Shown here: one piece after another, positions 27,454 to 35,089 of the stretch
Position numbering within the stretch: position 1 is the first letter of the stretch
How the letters are laid out: every line of letters begins with the position of its first letter
Source: Pseudogracilibacillus sp037892545
Lineage (GTDB): Bacteria; Bacillota; Bacilli; Bacillales; Amphibacillaceae
Reading direction: 5' to 3'
DNA: 64,000 nt
NCBI RefSeq assembly: GCF_037892545.1
Contig: NZ_JBBKBG010000002.1
Coordinates: forward strand, 1-64,000
Made by a program: the position numbers and the translations under genes
Notes under the pieces: model-generated
What the model was told of the DNA's origin: nothing
Database searches by the model: none
Seen by the model: the letters and a program-made list of their open reading frames with translations, nothing else

Positions 27454-28797
27454 GTGAATAAAAAAAATATTATCATTATTGGAGCTGCGGGAAGAGATTT
27501 CCATAACTTTAATACATATTATCGTAATAAAGAAGAATACAATGTAGTAGCATTTACAGCTGCACAAATTCCAGATATAGATGGAAGGAAATATCCTACA
27601 GAATTAGCAGGAGAATTATATCCTGAAGGAATTCCGATTTTTCCTCAAGAAGATTTGCCAAAATTAATTGAAGAATTAGACGTTGATGAATGTGTCTTTT
27701 CATATAGTGATTTAAATTATCAAGACGTCATGTCTATCGGTGCGATTGTAAACTCAGCTGGGGCGAGTTTTACATTATTAGGGCCAAAACATACGATGAT
27801 TGATAGTAAGAAACCAGTTATTTCTGTAGCGGCAGTACGTACTGGAACTGGAAAAAGTCAAACATCTCGTAAGGTGATTGAAATTTTATTGGAAAAAGGT
27901 TTAAAAGTCGTAGCAATTCGCCACCCGATGCCATATGGGGATTTAGCAAAACAAAAAGTACAACGTTTTGCAACGGTTGAAGACTTAAAGAAACATAAAT
28001 GTACGATTGAAGAAATGGAAGAATATGAGCCACATGTTATTCGTGGGAACATTATTTATGCTGGTGTTGACTATGAGGCAATTTTACGTGCAGCAGAAGA
28101 AGATCCAGATGGATGTGACGTTATTTTATGGGATGGTGGAAATAATGATTATTCATTCTATACGCCGGACCTTGCGATTAATGTTTTAGATCCACACCGT
28201 GCTGGACATGAATTATCTTACTATCCTGGAGAGGTATGTTTTAGAACGGCGGATGTAAGTATTATTAACAAAATTGATAGTGCGGATCAGCAATCTATTG
28301 ATATTGTAGAAAATAATATTAAAACGCATGTACCGAACAGCCAAATTATTAAAGCTGAATCAACGATTTCCATCGACAATCCAGAGTTAATCAAAGGAAA
28401 AAGAGTATTGATCGTTGAAGATGGTCCAACATTAACACATGGAGAAATGAAAATTGGAGCTGGATCTGTTGCGGCTGAAAGATATGGCGCCACTGAAATT
28501 GTAGATCCAAGACCATATGGTGTCGGTTCATTAATTGATACATTTAAAAAGTATCCTCATATCGATACAGTTTTACCTGCAATGGGATATGGAGAACAAC
28601 AATTAAAAGATTTAGAAGCGACAATTAATAATGCTGATTGTGATGCGGTCATTATCGGTACACCGATGGATTTAAATAGAGTTATTGATATTAAAAAGCC
28701 AACAACAAGAGTGTACTATGATTTAGACGAAGTAACGACACCGAACTTACAAAATATTTTAGATGAGTTCGTTGAAAAACATAATTTAGTAAAATAA
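27454..28797 (+). CDS. cyclic 2,3-diphosphoglycerate synthetase-like GTPase
   Basis: Cytoplasmic P-loop protein of 447 aa that matches the family of methanogen cyclic 2,3-diphosphoglycerate synthetase. It opens with a Rossmann-like KNIIIIGAAGRDFHNFN segment. A central nucleotide site AVRTGTGKSQTSRKV is at about residue 130, followed by DVILWDGGNNDYSFY and DVSIINKIDSA, which resembles a GTPase NKxD element. A C-terminal domain contains VEDGPTLTHGEMKIGAG and DPRPYGVG. Bacterial members have no established product; cyclic DPG is not known from Bacillaceae. The start is GTG 27454 after AGGGGA. Single gene with its own terminator. Confidence 0.8.
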   Translation: MNKKNIIIIGAAGRDFHNFNTYYRNKEEYNVVAFTAAQIPDIDGRKYPTELAGELYPEGIPIFPQEDLPKLIEELDVDECVFSYSDLNYQDVMSIGAIVNSAGASFTLLGPKHTMIDSKKPVISVAAVRTGTGKSQTSRKVIEILLEKGLKVVAIRHPMPYGDLAKQKVQRFATVEDLKKHKCTIEEMEEYEPHVIRGNIIYAGVDYEAILRAAEEDPDGCDVILWDGGNNDYSFYTPDLAINVLDPHRAGHELSYYPGEVCFRTADVSIINKIDSADQQSIDIVENNIKTHVPNSQIIKAESTISIDNPELIKGKRVLIVEDGPTLTHGEMKIGAGSVAAERYGATEIVDPRPYGVGSLIDTFKKYPHIDTVLPAMGYGEQQLKDLEATINNADCDAVIIGTPMDLNRVIDIKKPTTRVYYDLDEVTTPNLQNILDEFVEKHNLVK

Positions 28798-28805
28798 CTA
28801 TATAC

Positions 28806-28840
28806 AAAAGGACGAATGTGAAAAGCGCATTCGTCCTTTT
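28806..28840 (+). terminator. terminator of the cDPGS-like gene
   Basis: AAAAGGACGAATG (28806-28818) and CATTCGTCCTTTT (28828-28840), perfect inverted repeat ending in T-run. Confidence 0.92.
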
Positions 28841-28906
28841 ACTTGCATGAAAATATCATTCCAGTATACAATGAGTTCCTCGTTCCAAAAATTGAAACGT
28901 TAAAAA

Positions 28907-29078
28907 GTATCCACGTTATTCACAAAATGATCCCCATTTCACGCTCATCCACAAGGGGATTTTACTTTAAAGAAGATCATCCACAAGCATTTTTTGATAA
29001 CATACAAAAAAACATCTATTTATGCACAAAACTTTACACAGTTGGTGAAAAATTGTGGACGAACAGTTTTTATCCACA
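28907..29078. promoter_or_regulatory. cluster of DnaA-box-like sites
   Basis: Within 172 bp: TTATCCACA exact at 29070-29078; one-mismatch sites TTATTCACA (28916-28924), TCATCCACA (28945-28953 and 28977-28985) and TTATGCACA (29020-29028); two-mismatch GTATCCACG (28907-28915) and, on the minus strand, TCGTCCACA (29054-29062). All but one point the same way. B. subtilis carries DnaA-box clusters away from oriC that titrate or regulate DnaA; this looks similar. It fills the gap between the cDPGS-like gene and the cheV promoter. An 81-codon frame across it appears fortuitous. Confidence 0.6.
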
Positions 29079-29134
29079 TAACAGATAAAAATTACTTTCA
29101 TATTTAAAAATATCTTTAATACCCCATCTTTATA

Positions 29135-29162
29135 TTGAGTTATTACTTCTTTCTGTTATAAT
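29135..29162 (+). promoter_or_regulatory. cheV promoter
   Basis: TTGAGT (29135-29140), 16-nt spacer, TATAAT (29157-29162), 45 nt before the start codon. Confidence 0.65.
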
Positions 29163-29206
29163 TGTAATAGTACTTTAGTAGTGTTAAAAGGTAGGAGGGC
29201 GTAACG

Positions 29207-30118
29207 ATGAGCTCATCACAAACGAATATTTTATTAGAAAGTGGTACAAATGAACTTGAAGTAGTAATGTTTGAAGTTGGTGTGAATGTCTTTGGAATCA
29301 ATGTATTGAAAGTAAGAGAGATTATAAATGCTGTACAAGTAACACCAATACCTAATTCACATCCGGATGTAGAAGGAATTATACGATTACGTGAAGAAGT
29401 GTTGCCAGTCGTTGATTTAGCAAAAGTATTGGGAATCCAACAATCAGAGGATCCGAAAATGGATAAATTTATTATTGCTGAATTAAACCAGGTGAAGATT
29501 GCTTTTCGTGTACACCATGTTTCAAGAATTTACCGCATTTCTTGGGAACAAATTGAAAAGCCAACAGATTTATCTGCTGGTAACCAAGCATACGCCATTG
29601 GGATTATTAAATTAGAAGAACAAATGTCTATTTTATTGGATTTTGAAAAAATTGTTGTCGAAATCGATCCTAACTCTGGAGTGAATATTGAACAAATAAA
29701 AGAATTAGGACCACGTGAACGTTCTACAAAGAAAATTATGATTGCGGAAGACTCAGCGATTTTACGTCAATTATTAAAAGATACTTTGACAGAAGCGGGG
29801 TATGGAAATTTAAAATTTTTTGAAAATGGTAAGGAAGCCTGGGAGTATTTAGAGGCAGCAACTAAAAATGAATCATTTACATTAGAGGATGAAGTGAATT
29901 TATTGATTTCAGATATTGAAATGCCGCAAATGGATGGACATCATTTAACAGATAAAGTGAAAAAAAACGAACATTTAAATACGTTACCTATTATCATTTT
30001 CTCTTCTTTAATTACACGTGATCTCTTTCATAAGGGAGAGTCTGTAGGTGCGGATGCACAAGTAAGTAAACCAGAAATAATCACTTTAGTTGAAAAAATA
30101 GATCAGTTGATATTATAA
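29207..30118 (+). CDS. cheV: chemotaxis coupling protein CheV
   Basis: Coupling protein of 303 aa with an N-terminal CheW domain (residues about 15-155; VVMFEVGVNVFGINVLKVREI) joined to a response-regulator receiver domain (about 170-300). The receiver has MIAEDSAILRQLL for the acidic pocket, phospho-acceptor Asp in LLISDIEMPQMDG, and Lys in VSKPE. CheV links chemoreceptors to CheA and helps adaptation. AGGAGGG precedes ATG 29207. It stands alone upstream of the tRNA array, as expected for the separately encoded cheV of Bacillus. Confidence 0.96.
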   Translation: MSSSQTNILLESGTNELEVVMFEVGVNVFGINVLKVREIINAVQVTPIPNSHPDVEGIIRLREEVLPVVDLAKVLGIQQSEDPKMDKFIIAELNQVKIAFRVHHVSRIYRISWEQIEKPTDLSAGNQAYAIGIIKLEEQMSILLDFEKIVVEIDPNSGVNIEQIKELGPRERSTKKIMIAEDSAILRQLLKDTLTEAGYGNLKFFENGKEAWEYLEAATKNESFTLEDEVNLLISDIEMPQMDGHHLTDKVKKNEHLNTLPIIIFSSLITRDLFHKGESVGADAQVSKPEIITLVEKIDQLIL

Positions 30119-30216
30119 TAAATAGGCATCTGCTGGAGAGGATTCTAGTTGGTGCCTCAACAATATTGTATAAAGCGTGTAAATATACAGTTTTTAAAAA
30201 ACATTTTACATTTTGC

Positions 30217-30244
30217 TTGCATTATTTTTATAAAGAGATATAAT
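30217..30244 (+). promoter_or_regulatory. tRNA operon promoter P1
   Basis: TTGCAT (30217-30222), 16-nt spacer, TATAAT (30239-30244). Confidence 0.65.
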
Positions 30245-30292
30245 ATAAGTTGTCGCTAAAATAAGTGGCAAACGAAGTGAAAGTGAAAAAAG

Positions 30293-30320
30293 TTGCAATT
30301 TGTAAAAAACATAGTATAAT
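30293..30320 (+). promoter_or_regulatory. tRNA operon promoter P2
   Basis: TTGCAA (30293-30298), 16-nt spacer, TATAAT (30315-30320). Tandem promoters of this type are typical of stable-RNA operons. Confidence 0.7.
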
Positions 30321-30383
30321 AAAAAAGGTGTAAGCGAATAAAGATTCACTTCCACTTATAAATATACTGAAAAGTTATTGATA

Positions 30384-30413
30384 CATATTCCACAGTAGCT
30401 CAGTGGTAGAGCA
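30384..30413 (+). pseudogene. duplicated 5' half of tRNA-Asn
   Basis: Thirty bases (CATATTCCACAGTAGCTCAG onwards to GAGCA) exactly repeat 30514-30543, i.e. the upstream flank, acceptor 5' strand and D-arm of tRNA-Asn. The rest of the tRNA is missing. Instead a 10-bp perfect hairpin (TTAAATGTTT GAA AAACATTTAA, 30414-30436) sits where the anticodon arm would be, then GC-rich sequence with a GGACCGATAGGACC repeat. Confidence 0.85.
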
Positions 30414-30518
30414 TTAAATGTTTGAAAAACATTTAAACTGCGCCGAGGACCGATAGGACCGGAGGCGACCACATGAAGATTACATAGGAACAAACGGGTA
30501 TCAATATAACAATCATAT

Positions 30519-30593
30519 TCCACAGTAGCTCAGTGGTAGAGCAATCGGCTGTTAACCGATCGGTCGTAGGTTCGAACCCTACCTGTGGAGCCA
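30519..30593 (+). tRNA. tRNA-Asn (GTT)
   Basis: Complete cloverleaf with anticodon GTT in CTGTTAA, T-loop GGTTCGAACC and encoded CCA. First gene of a trnD-like array. Confidence 0.97.
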
Positions 30594-30596
30594 TTC

Positions 30597-30687
30597 GGAG
30601 AGCTGTCCGAGTTGGTCGAAGGAGCATGATTGGAAATCATGTAAACCGGTCACGGTTTCAAGGGTTCAAATCCCTTGCTCTCCGCCA
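30597..30687 (+). tRNA. tRNA-Ser (GGA)
   Basis: Class II tRNA with long variable arm, anticodon GGA in TTGGAAA, encoded CCA. Confidence 0.97.
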
Positions 30688-30706
30688 GAATACCTTTTTA
30701 TATCAT

Positions 30707-30781
30707 GGCCCCTTGGTCAAGTGGTTAAGACATCGCCCTTTCACGGCGGTAACACGGGTTCGAATCCCGTAGGGGTCACCA
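30707..30781 (+). tRNA. tRNA-Glu (TTC)
   Basis: Acceptor GGCCCCT/AGGGGTC, anticodon TTC in CTTTCAC, encoded CCA. Confidence 0.97.
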
Positions 30782-30807
30782 TTTATTTTAAAAGACTTTA
30801 CATACAT

Positions 30808-30883
30808 GGAGGATTAGCTCAGCTGGGAGAGCACTTGCCTTACAAGCAAGGGGTCGCAGGTTCGAGCCCTGCATCCTCCACCA
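30808..30883 (+). tRNA. tRNA-Val (TAC)
   Basis: Acceptor GGAGGAT/ATCCTCC, anticodon TAC, encoded CCA. Confidence 0.97.
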
Positions 30884-30977
30884 TTTCCCTAAAGTTTTGC
30901 TTTATTATTGGATGGAGTACGATAGTACGACGATACCACCAAACACATAACGAGCAAAAAAACATATTTTATTATAT

Positions 30978-31054
<77 letters not shown>

Positions 31055-31142
31055 AAATATTTCTAAAATGAATGATGATTCATTTGACTAAATACATAAT
31101 AAATGATAAATTATTACATGGTATTTCGATTAGATACATTGT

Positions 31143-31219
31143 GGTCCGGTAGTTCAGTTGGTTAGAATGCCAGCCTGTCACGCTGGAGGTCGCGGGTTCG
31201 AGTCCCGTCCGGATCGCCA
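31143..31219 (+). tRNA. tRNA-Asp (GTC)
   Basis: Acceptor GGTCCGG/CCGGATC, anticodon GTC, encoded CCA. Confidence 0.97.
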
Positions 31220-31230
31220 TATAAAAAAAC

Positions 31231-31306
31231 GGCTCAGTAGCTCAGTCGGTAGAGCAAAGGACTGAAAATCCTTGTGTCGGCGGTTCGATTCCGTCCTGAG
31301 CCACCA
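31231..31306 (+). tRNA. tRNA-Phe (GAA)
   Basis: Acceptor GGCTCAG/CTGAGCC, anticodon GAA, encoded CCA. No tRNA-Thr follows, unlike B. subtilis trnD. Confidence 0.97.
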
Positions 31307-31328
31307 TTTATATTTCATGTAATCATTC

Positions 31329-31413
31329 GGAGGGGTAGCGAAGTGGCTAAACGCGGCGGACTGTAAATCCGCTCCCATCGGGTTCGGCAGTTCGAATCTG
31401 CCCCCCTCCACCA
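31329..31413 (+). tRNA. tRNA-Tyr (GTA)
   Basis: Class II tRNA, acceptor GGAGGGG/CCCCTCC, anticodon GTA, encoded CCA. Confidence 0.97.
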
Positions 31414-31425
31414 TTTCTCTAATAT

Positions 31426-31499
31426 AGGGGTATAGTTTAATGGTAAAACGAAGGTCTCCAAAACCTTTGATGTGGGTTCGATTCCTACTACCCCTGCCA
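31426..31499 (+). tRNA. tRNA-Trp (CCA)
   Basis: Acceptor AGGGGTA/TACCCCT, anticodon CCA in CTCCAAA, encoded 3' CCA. Confidence 0.97.
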
Positions 31500-31524
31500 A
31501 TAGCAATACCTAATGATATATGAT

Positions 31525-31598
31525 GGCGGTCGTGGCGAAGTGGTTAACGCACCGGATTGTGGCTCCGGCACGCGTGGGTTCAAATCCCACCGGTCGCC
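31525..31598 (+). tRNA. tRNA-His (GTG)
   Basis: Anticodon GTG, extra G at -1 paired with the 3' C. The 3' end reads CCT rather than CCA, so CCA must be added post-transcriptionally. Confidence 0.95.
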
Positions 31599-31612
31599 CC
31601 TTTTTTATACAT

Positions 31613-31684
31613 TGGGCTATAGCCAAGCGGTAAGGCAACGGATTTTGGTTCCGTCATTCCTAGGTTCGAATCCTAGTAGCCCAG
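31613..31684 (+). tRNA. tRNA-Gln (TTG)
   Basis: Acceptor TGGGCTA/TAGCCCA, anticodon TTG, no encoded CCA. Confidence 0.96.
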
Positions 31685-31691
31685 CTTGCTT

Positions 31692-31763
31692 GCGGAAGTA
31701 GTTCAGTGGTAGAATATCTCCTTGCCAAGGAGAGGGTCGCGGGTTCGAATCCCGTCTTCCGCT
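31692..31763 (+). tRNA. tRNA-Gly (GCC)
   Basis: Acceptor GCGGAAG/CTTCCGC, anticodon GCC, no encoded CCA. Confidence 0.96.
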
Positions 31764-31774
31764 TATAATTTTAT

Positions 31775-31848
31775 GGCGGCATAGCCAAGTGGTAAGGCCG
31801 AGGTCTGCAAAACCTCTATCATCGGTTCAAATCCGGTTGCCGCCTCCA
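31775..31848 (+). tRNA. tRNA-Cys (GCA)
   Basis: Acceptor GGCGGCA, anticodon GCA in CTGCAAA, encoded CCA. Last gene of the array. Confidence 0.96.
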
Positions 31849-31890
31849 AACATTTTATTTAGGCGGACTTTATAACTTATACATATACTA

Positions 31891-31927
31891 CGTCTTAACG
31901 AGAATGACTCGTTAAGGCGTTTTTTTA
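31891..31927 (+). terminator. tRNA operon terminator
   Basis: CGTCTTAACGAG pairs with CTCGTTAAGGCG (one G-U) and is followed by eight T. Confidence 0.93.
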
Positions 31928-32265
31928 TATCTAAATTTCGGCTCTACAATATTGGATGTTGATGAAGAAATTAACTGGCACTTTATACACAAGAATAGAA
32001 AACAAGTGAATTTACCTTTAGAATGAAAGGCCTCCGAAATCAAATCCAGGAGGATAACGGCATAACGTAATTATGCTATTAGTAGGTAGCCTACGGTAAG
32101 GTGGTAGGGATTATAATAGGAGGAGAGGGCAGACAAACAGATTATCAAGTCGTTCGAAAAATAAGGGATTTAGTAAATACAATATATGCAGTCATAATTG
32201 ATAATTTTATATGTAATTTTTATCGTCTCTACTAGCAAAAAAAGTAACACATAAAATGACAATTT
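31928..32265. other. decayed intergenic region after the tRNA array
   Basis: No intact gene. Two short open segments without start codons read like protein remnants: about 31930-32024 (NFGSTILDVDEEINWHFIH, ends TGA) and about 32095-32215, which includes an unused AGGAGGAG ribosome site. I cannot assign families. Confidence 0.4.
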
Positions 32266-32389
32266 AAAAAAGAAGATGCAGCGGAATTTGTTGAAAGTGT
32301 GGTAGATGAGTATACAAGTATCGTGCAACAACAAGTGTATGAGAAATTAATGGCGAGAGCTGGACAGGAAGGGTTAGTTTGCTTTTTTT
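32266..32389 (+). pseudogene. remnant of an unidentified coding sequence
   Basis: Open segment without a start of its own (it follows a TGA) reading KKEDAAEFVESVVDEYT, then IVQQQVYEKLMARAGQEG. It looks like a C-terminal coding fragment, and the frame then runs into the next remnant in another frame. No family recognised. Confidence 0.4.
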
Positions 32390-32410
32390 ACATAGAGGAG
32401 GAAAATATTT

Positions 32411-32640
32411 TTGCTAAAAGACAGAGATTTTATTACAAGACTATCAAATTATTTACGAGCGAGATTTGCTTTTTTATCCATCTCTACTTGGGAGGAATCA
32501 AGAGTAATATCAGATATTAGACGAATATGTGAAGATGAAAACATCATAAAGACGAAACGTAATTTATATACATGGAGTGTAACAGATGGGTTAGTATCTG
32601 AAACTGGAAAAAGTAATGCTCGTTTAAGAAAATCGAATGA
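32411..32640 (+). pseudogene. N-terminal remnant of an AAA+ ATPase
   Basis: TTG-started frame reading DFITRLSNYLRARFAFLSIS, then TWEESRVISDIRRICED and YTWSVTDGLVSETG. This is the typical N-terminal region of a group of bacterial AAA+ ATPases (Y.RARyPll.i.T.EE.rv...VytWsvTdGl). The Walker A and B regions are absent: the frame loses similarity after about residue 75 and passes into a helix-hairpin-helix frame. The rest of the ATPase gene has been deleted. Confidence 0.6.
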
Positions 32641-33068
32641 TAGAGAAGCGAGAAAAAAATACTCAAATGGCGCATCAAGGGCAATATGTGACAAACATAG
32701 GCTCATATTCAGATGGAAATGTAAGCCTGGAAAATGAACTGAACAAGATGGAGCCAAGTAGTAAACGGGCAAATGAGCCGAAAGAGATAAAGAAAATCAA
32801 TATAAATAAAGCAAATGAAGAAGAAATTGCGCAATTACCTTCTATTCCACTATTTTTAGCGAAGAAGATTATTAAGAAACGTGAGGAAGAGGGACCGTTT
32901 ACATCTATTAAACATTTAGCGACGACCACAAACATAAAACCCCATATTTTAATGCGTTCTAAATCTTATATCGTATTTGCTGATGAGGATTTGATAGATT
33001 TAGAGGATGATGGAAAAGAAGTGGTGAATAAAAAATCGAATAGCAAAGGTAGAATAGTAGACTTTTAA
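32637..33068 (+). CDS. helix-hairpin-helix protein fragment (ComEA-like HhH)
   Basis: Frame of 143 aa whose residues about 52-115 form a tandem helix-hairpin-helix unit: KININKANEEEIAQLPSIP, then LAKKIIKKREEEGPFTSIKH, matching the ININ.A...eL..ipGig...A..Ii..R...G.F pattern of ComEA-type DNA-binding domains. The N-terminal 50 residues are low-complexity and overlap the ATPase remnant. No ribosome site precedes ATG 32637 or the later ATG near 32667. It may be the surviving 3' part of a longer gene fused to the ATPase remnant by deletion. Expression is doubtful. Confidence 0.5.
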   Translation: MIEKREKNTQMAHQGQYVTNIGSYSDGNVSLENELNKMEPSSKRANEPKEIKKININKANEEEIAQLPSIPLFLAKKIIKKREEEGPFTSIKHLATTTNIKPHILMRSKSYIVFADEDLIDLEDDGKEVVNKKSNSKGRIVDF

Positions 33069-33188
33069 TATAGATTTTCACATCTGAACAGTATTTGCAT
33101 GTAATAACATGAAATACTGTTCTTTTTTTGTTGTGCTATAATGAAAGTGATAAAATCTATATGAATAGTTAGTAAAAATAAGAGAGAA

Positions 33189-33842
33189 GTGGTCAGTTTG
33201 ATTTATATTCGTATTTGTACGTATGTAATCGGGCTATTCATTTTTAGTTTTGGGATTACATTATCGATTCAAATGCAATATTTAGGGATTCATCCATGGG
33301 ATGTCTTATCTGTTGGTCTATTTGAAAAACTAGGGTTAACGATTGGTTCTTGGAATATTATTATTGGTTTTTTTCTAATATTCGTTGCATTTATTTTAGA
33401 TAAATCATATATAAAATTTGGGACGTTTACAAATGCCATATTAGTTGGAGTATTCGTCGACTTTTATATGTGGACAGGATTATTACCTGTTCCAACAAAT
33501 ACTATGTTTGATATTTGTGTGATGTTGATAGGGATTGTTTTAATGGGCTTTGGTGGTGGCCTTTATAATGCAGCACAAATTGGGGCAGGTCCACGTGATG
33601 GCTTTATGTTATCTATTGCTGATAAGGTTGGTATGTCGATAGGGAAGGTTCGAATTATGACAGAATGTTCGGTTTTAGTTATTGGATTTTTAATTGGTGG
33701 ACCAATTTTTATTTTCACATTTATTTTTACCTTCATTCAAAGCCCTATTTTTCAATATTCATACGAATACTTTAATCAATTTTTAGGAAAAGTGGAAGTG
33801 CGTGTTTCAGGGGAAAAAGCGCACGTATATAAAAACTTGTAG
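33189..33842 (+). CDS. YczE/YitT-type integral membrane protein
   Basis: Membrane protein of about 217 aa with five to six hydrophobic helices. It matches the YczE/YyaS group: GITLSIQMQYLGIHPWDVLSVGL, then GFGGGLYNAAQIGAGPRDG, a conserved GxGPRDG loop, and VRIMTECSVLVIGFLIGG. Function is unknown; in B. subtilis YczE affects lipopeptide production. The start is ambiguous: GTG 33189 or TTG 33198, neither with a strong ribosome site. It lies 7 nt upstream of the oxidase gene, so they probably share a transcript. Confidence 0.8.
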   Translation: MVSLIYIRICTYVIGLFIFSFGITLSIQMQYLGIHPWDVLSVGLFEKLGLTIGSWNIIIGFFLIFVAFILDKSYIKFGTFTNAILVGVFVDFYMWTGLLPVPTNTMFDICVMLIGIVLMGFGGGLYNAAQIGAGPRDGFMLSIADKVGMSIGKVRIMTECSVLVIGFLIGGPIFIFTFIFTFIQSPIFQYSYEYFNQFLGKVEVRVSGEKAHVYKNL

Positions 33843-33849
33843 GGGGAAC

Positions 33850-35004
33850 ATGATGGAACAAACGAATGTATTTGATATTGCAATTATCGGAGCAGGTTCT
33901 GTAGGAATGGCTGCAGGTGCATATGCAGCAAAGGAAAATGTAAAGACGTTACTTATTGATGCATATGATCCACCACATATGAAAGGAAGTCACCATGGGG
34001 ATACTAGAATGATTCGCCAAGCATATGGGGAAGGGCGAGACTATGTGCGGCTTGCTAAACGGGCTCAATTTTTATGGGAACAATTAGCGAAAGAGTCTGG
34101 AGAAACGATATTGGAAAAGGTCGGTGTGGTTGGAGTAGGTCCAAAGCAATCTGCTTTTGTTCGAGAAAGTATCGCATCTGCAAAAGAAAATGATTTACTT
34201 GTTGAAGTGTTAACAGGAGAGGAAATTAATAAGCGTTGGAAAGGATTTACAGTGCCAGACGATTATATTGGATATTATGAACCGGATACAGGGTTTATAT
34301 ATTGTGAGAAGGCGATGAAAGCATATAAGAACATGGCGATACATCATGGTGCAACATATCGACCGAATACAAAAGTAGAGAAGTTTTATCCAAATGAAGA
34401 AGGTTTCATTTATATAGAAACGAACTCAGAAACGTATATAGCGAAAAAGGTTATTGTAACAGCAGGGGCGTATGCAAAGCAATTACTCCAACATATTGAT
34501 TTACCAATTGTACCAACACGAAAATGTTTTGCATTTTTTGAAGCGGAGGAGGAAATATATAGTAAAGAACATTTTCCATGTTTTTATATAGAAGATGAAA
34601 CGGAAACATATGGGGCTTATGGATTCCCGAACATAAACGAAACAGGTTTAAAAATTGGGCGGGATGATGGTGGAATGCCGATGGATCCTGAGAAATTAAC
34701 ACAAGATTTTGGTACATATCCATCAGATGAAGCAGATTTACGTTATTTTTTAGAACGATTTATCCCTGGAGCAAACAATGCATTAAAAGAAGGAAAGACT
34801 TGTTTATATACGAATTCTGCTGATGAACATTTTATTATTGATGTCGATCCACAAAGTGAACATATATTTTATGCTTGTGGTTTTTCCGGACATGGCTTTA
34901 AATTTGCAAGTAGTATTGGGGAAGCATTAGTGAAAAGTGCGTTAGAAGGGAAATTACATGCAACATTAGACATGTTTCGCTTAGAACGTTTTACTGCACG
35001 ATGA
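33850..35004 (+). CDS. monomeric sarcosine oxidase / N-methyltryptophan oxidase-like FAD enzyme
   Basis: FAD amine oxidase of about 384 aa, the length of MSOX and SolA. The dinucleotide site is IAIIGAGSVGMAAGAYAA. The family segment GSHHGDTRMIRQAYGEG follows at about residue 45. Near the C terminus YACGFSGHGFKFA contains the Cys that carries covalent FAD in MSOX. Expected reaction: oxidative demethylation of an N-methyl amino acid to the amino acid, formaldehyde and H2O2. ATG 33850 follows AGGGGGAA at good spacing; the frame extends upstream into the YczE gene without a better start. Probably cotranscribed with that gene. Confidence 0.9.
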   Translation: MMEQTNVFDIAIIGAGSVGMAAGAYAAKENVKTLLIDAYDPPHMKGSHHGDTRMIRQAYGEGRDYVRLAKRAQFLWEQLAKESGETILEKVGVVGVGPKQSAFVRESIASAKENDLLVEVLTGEEINKRWKGFTVPDDYIGYYEPDTGFIYCEKAMKAYKNMAIHHGATYRPNTKVEKFYPNEEGFIYIETNSETYIAKKVIVTAGAYAKQLLQHIDLPIVPTRKCFAFFEAEEEIYSKEHFPCFYIEDETETYGAYGFPNINETGLKIGRDDGGMPMDPEKLTQDFGTYPSDEADLRYFLERFIPGANNALKEGKTCLYTNSADEHFIIDVDPQSEHIFYACGFSGHGFKFASSIGEALVKSALEGKLHATLDMFRLERFTAR

Positions 35005-35024
35005 TAAATAGAATGATATGAAAC

Positions 35025-35089
35025 ACGAATGGTAAAAATGTTTAAGTGATCATAGACATGTGTTCGACTTTTTACCATTCGTATTTTTT
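35025..35089. terminator. bidirectional terminator between two oxidase genes
   Basis: ACGAATGGTAAAAA (35025-35038) and TTTTTACCATTCGT (35069-35082), 14-bp perfect arms around a 30-nt loop, followed by T7; convergent genes. Confidence 0.85.

Noticed and set aside
28843..29088. 81-codon frame across the DnaA-box region
   Set aside because: No ribosome site, begins inside the preceding terminator region, and composition is explained by clustered TTATCCACA-like sites.
31178..31506. Antisense frames within the tRNA genes
   Set aside because: Fortuitous frames on the complement of structured tRNA genes.
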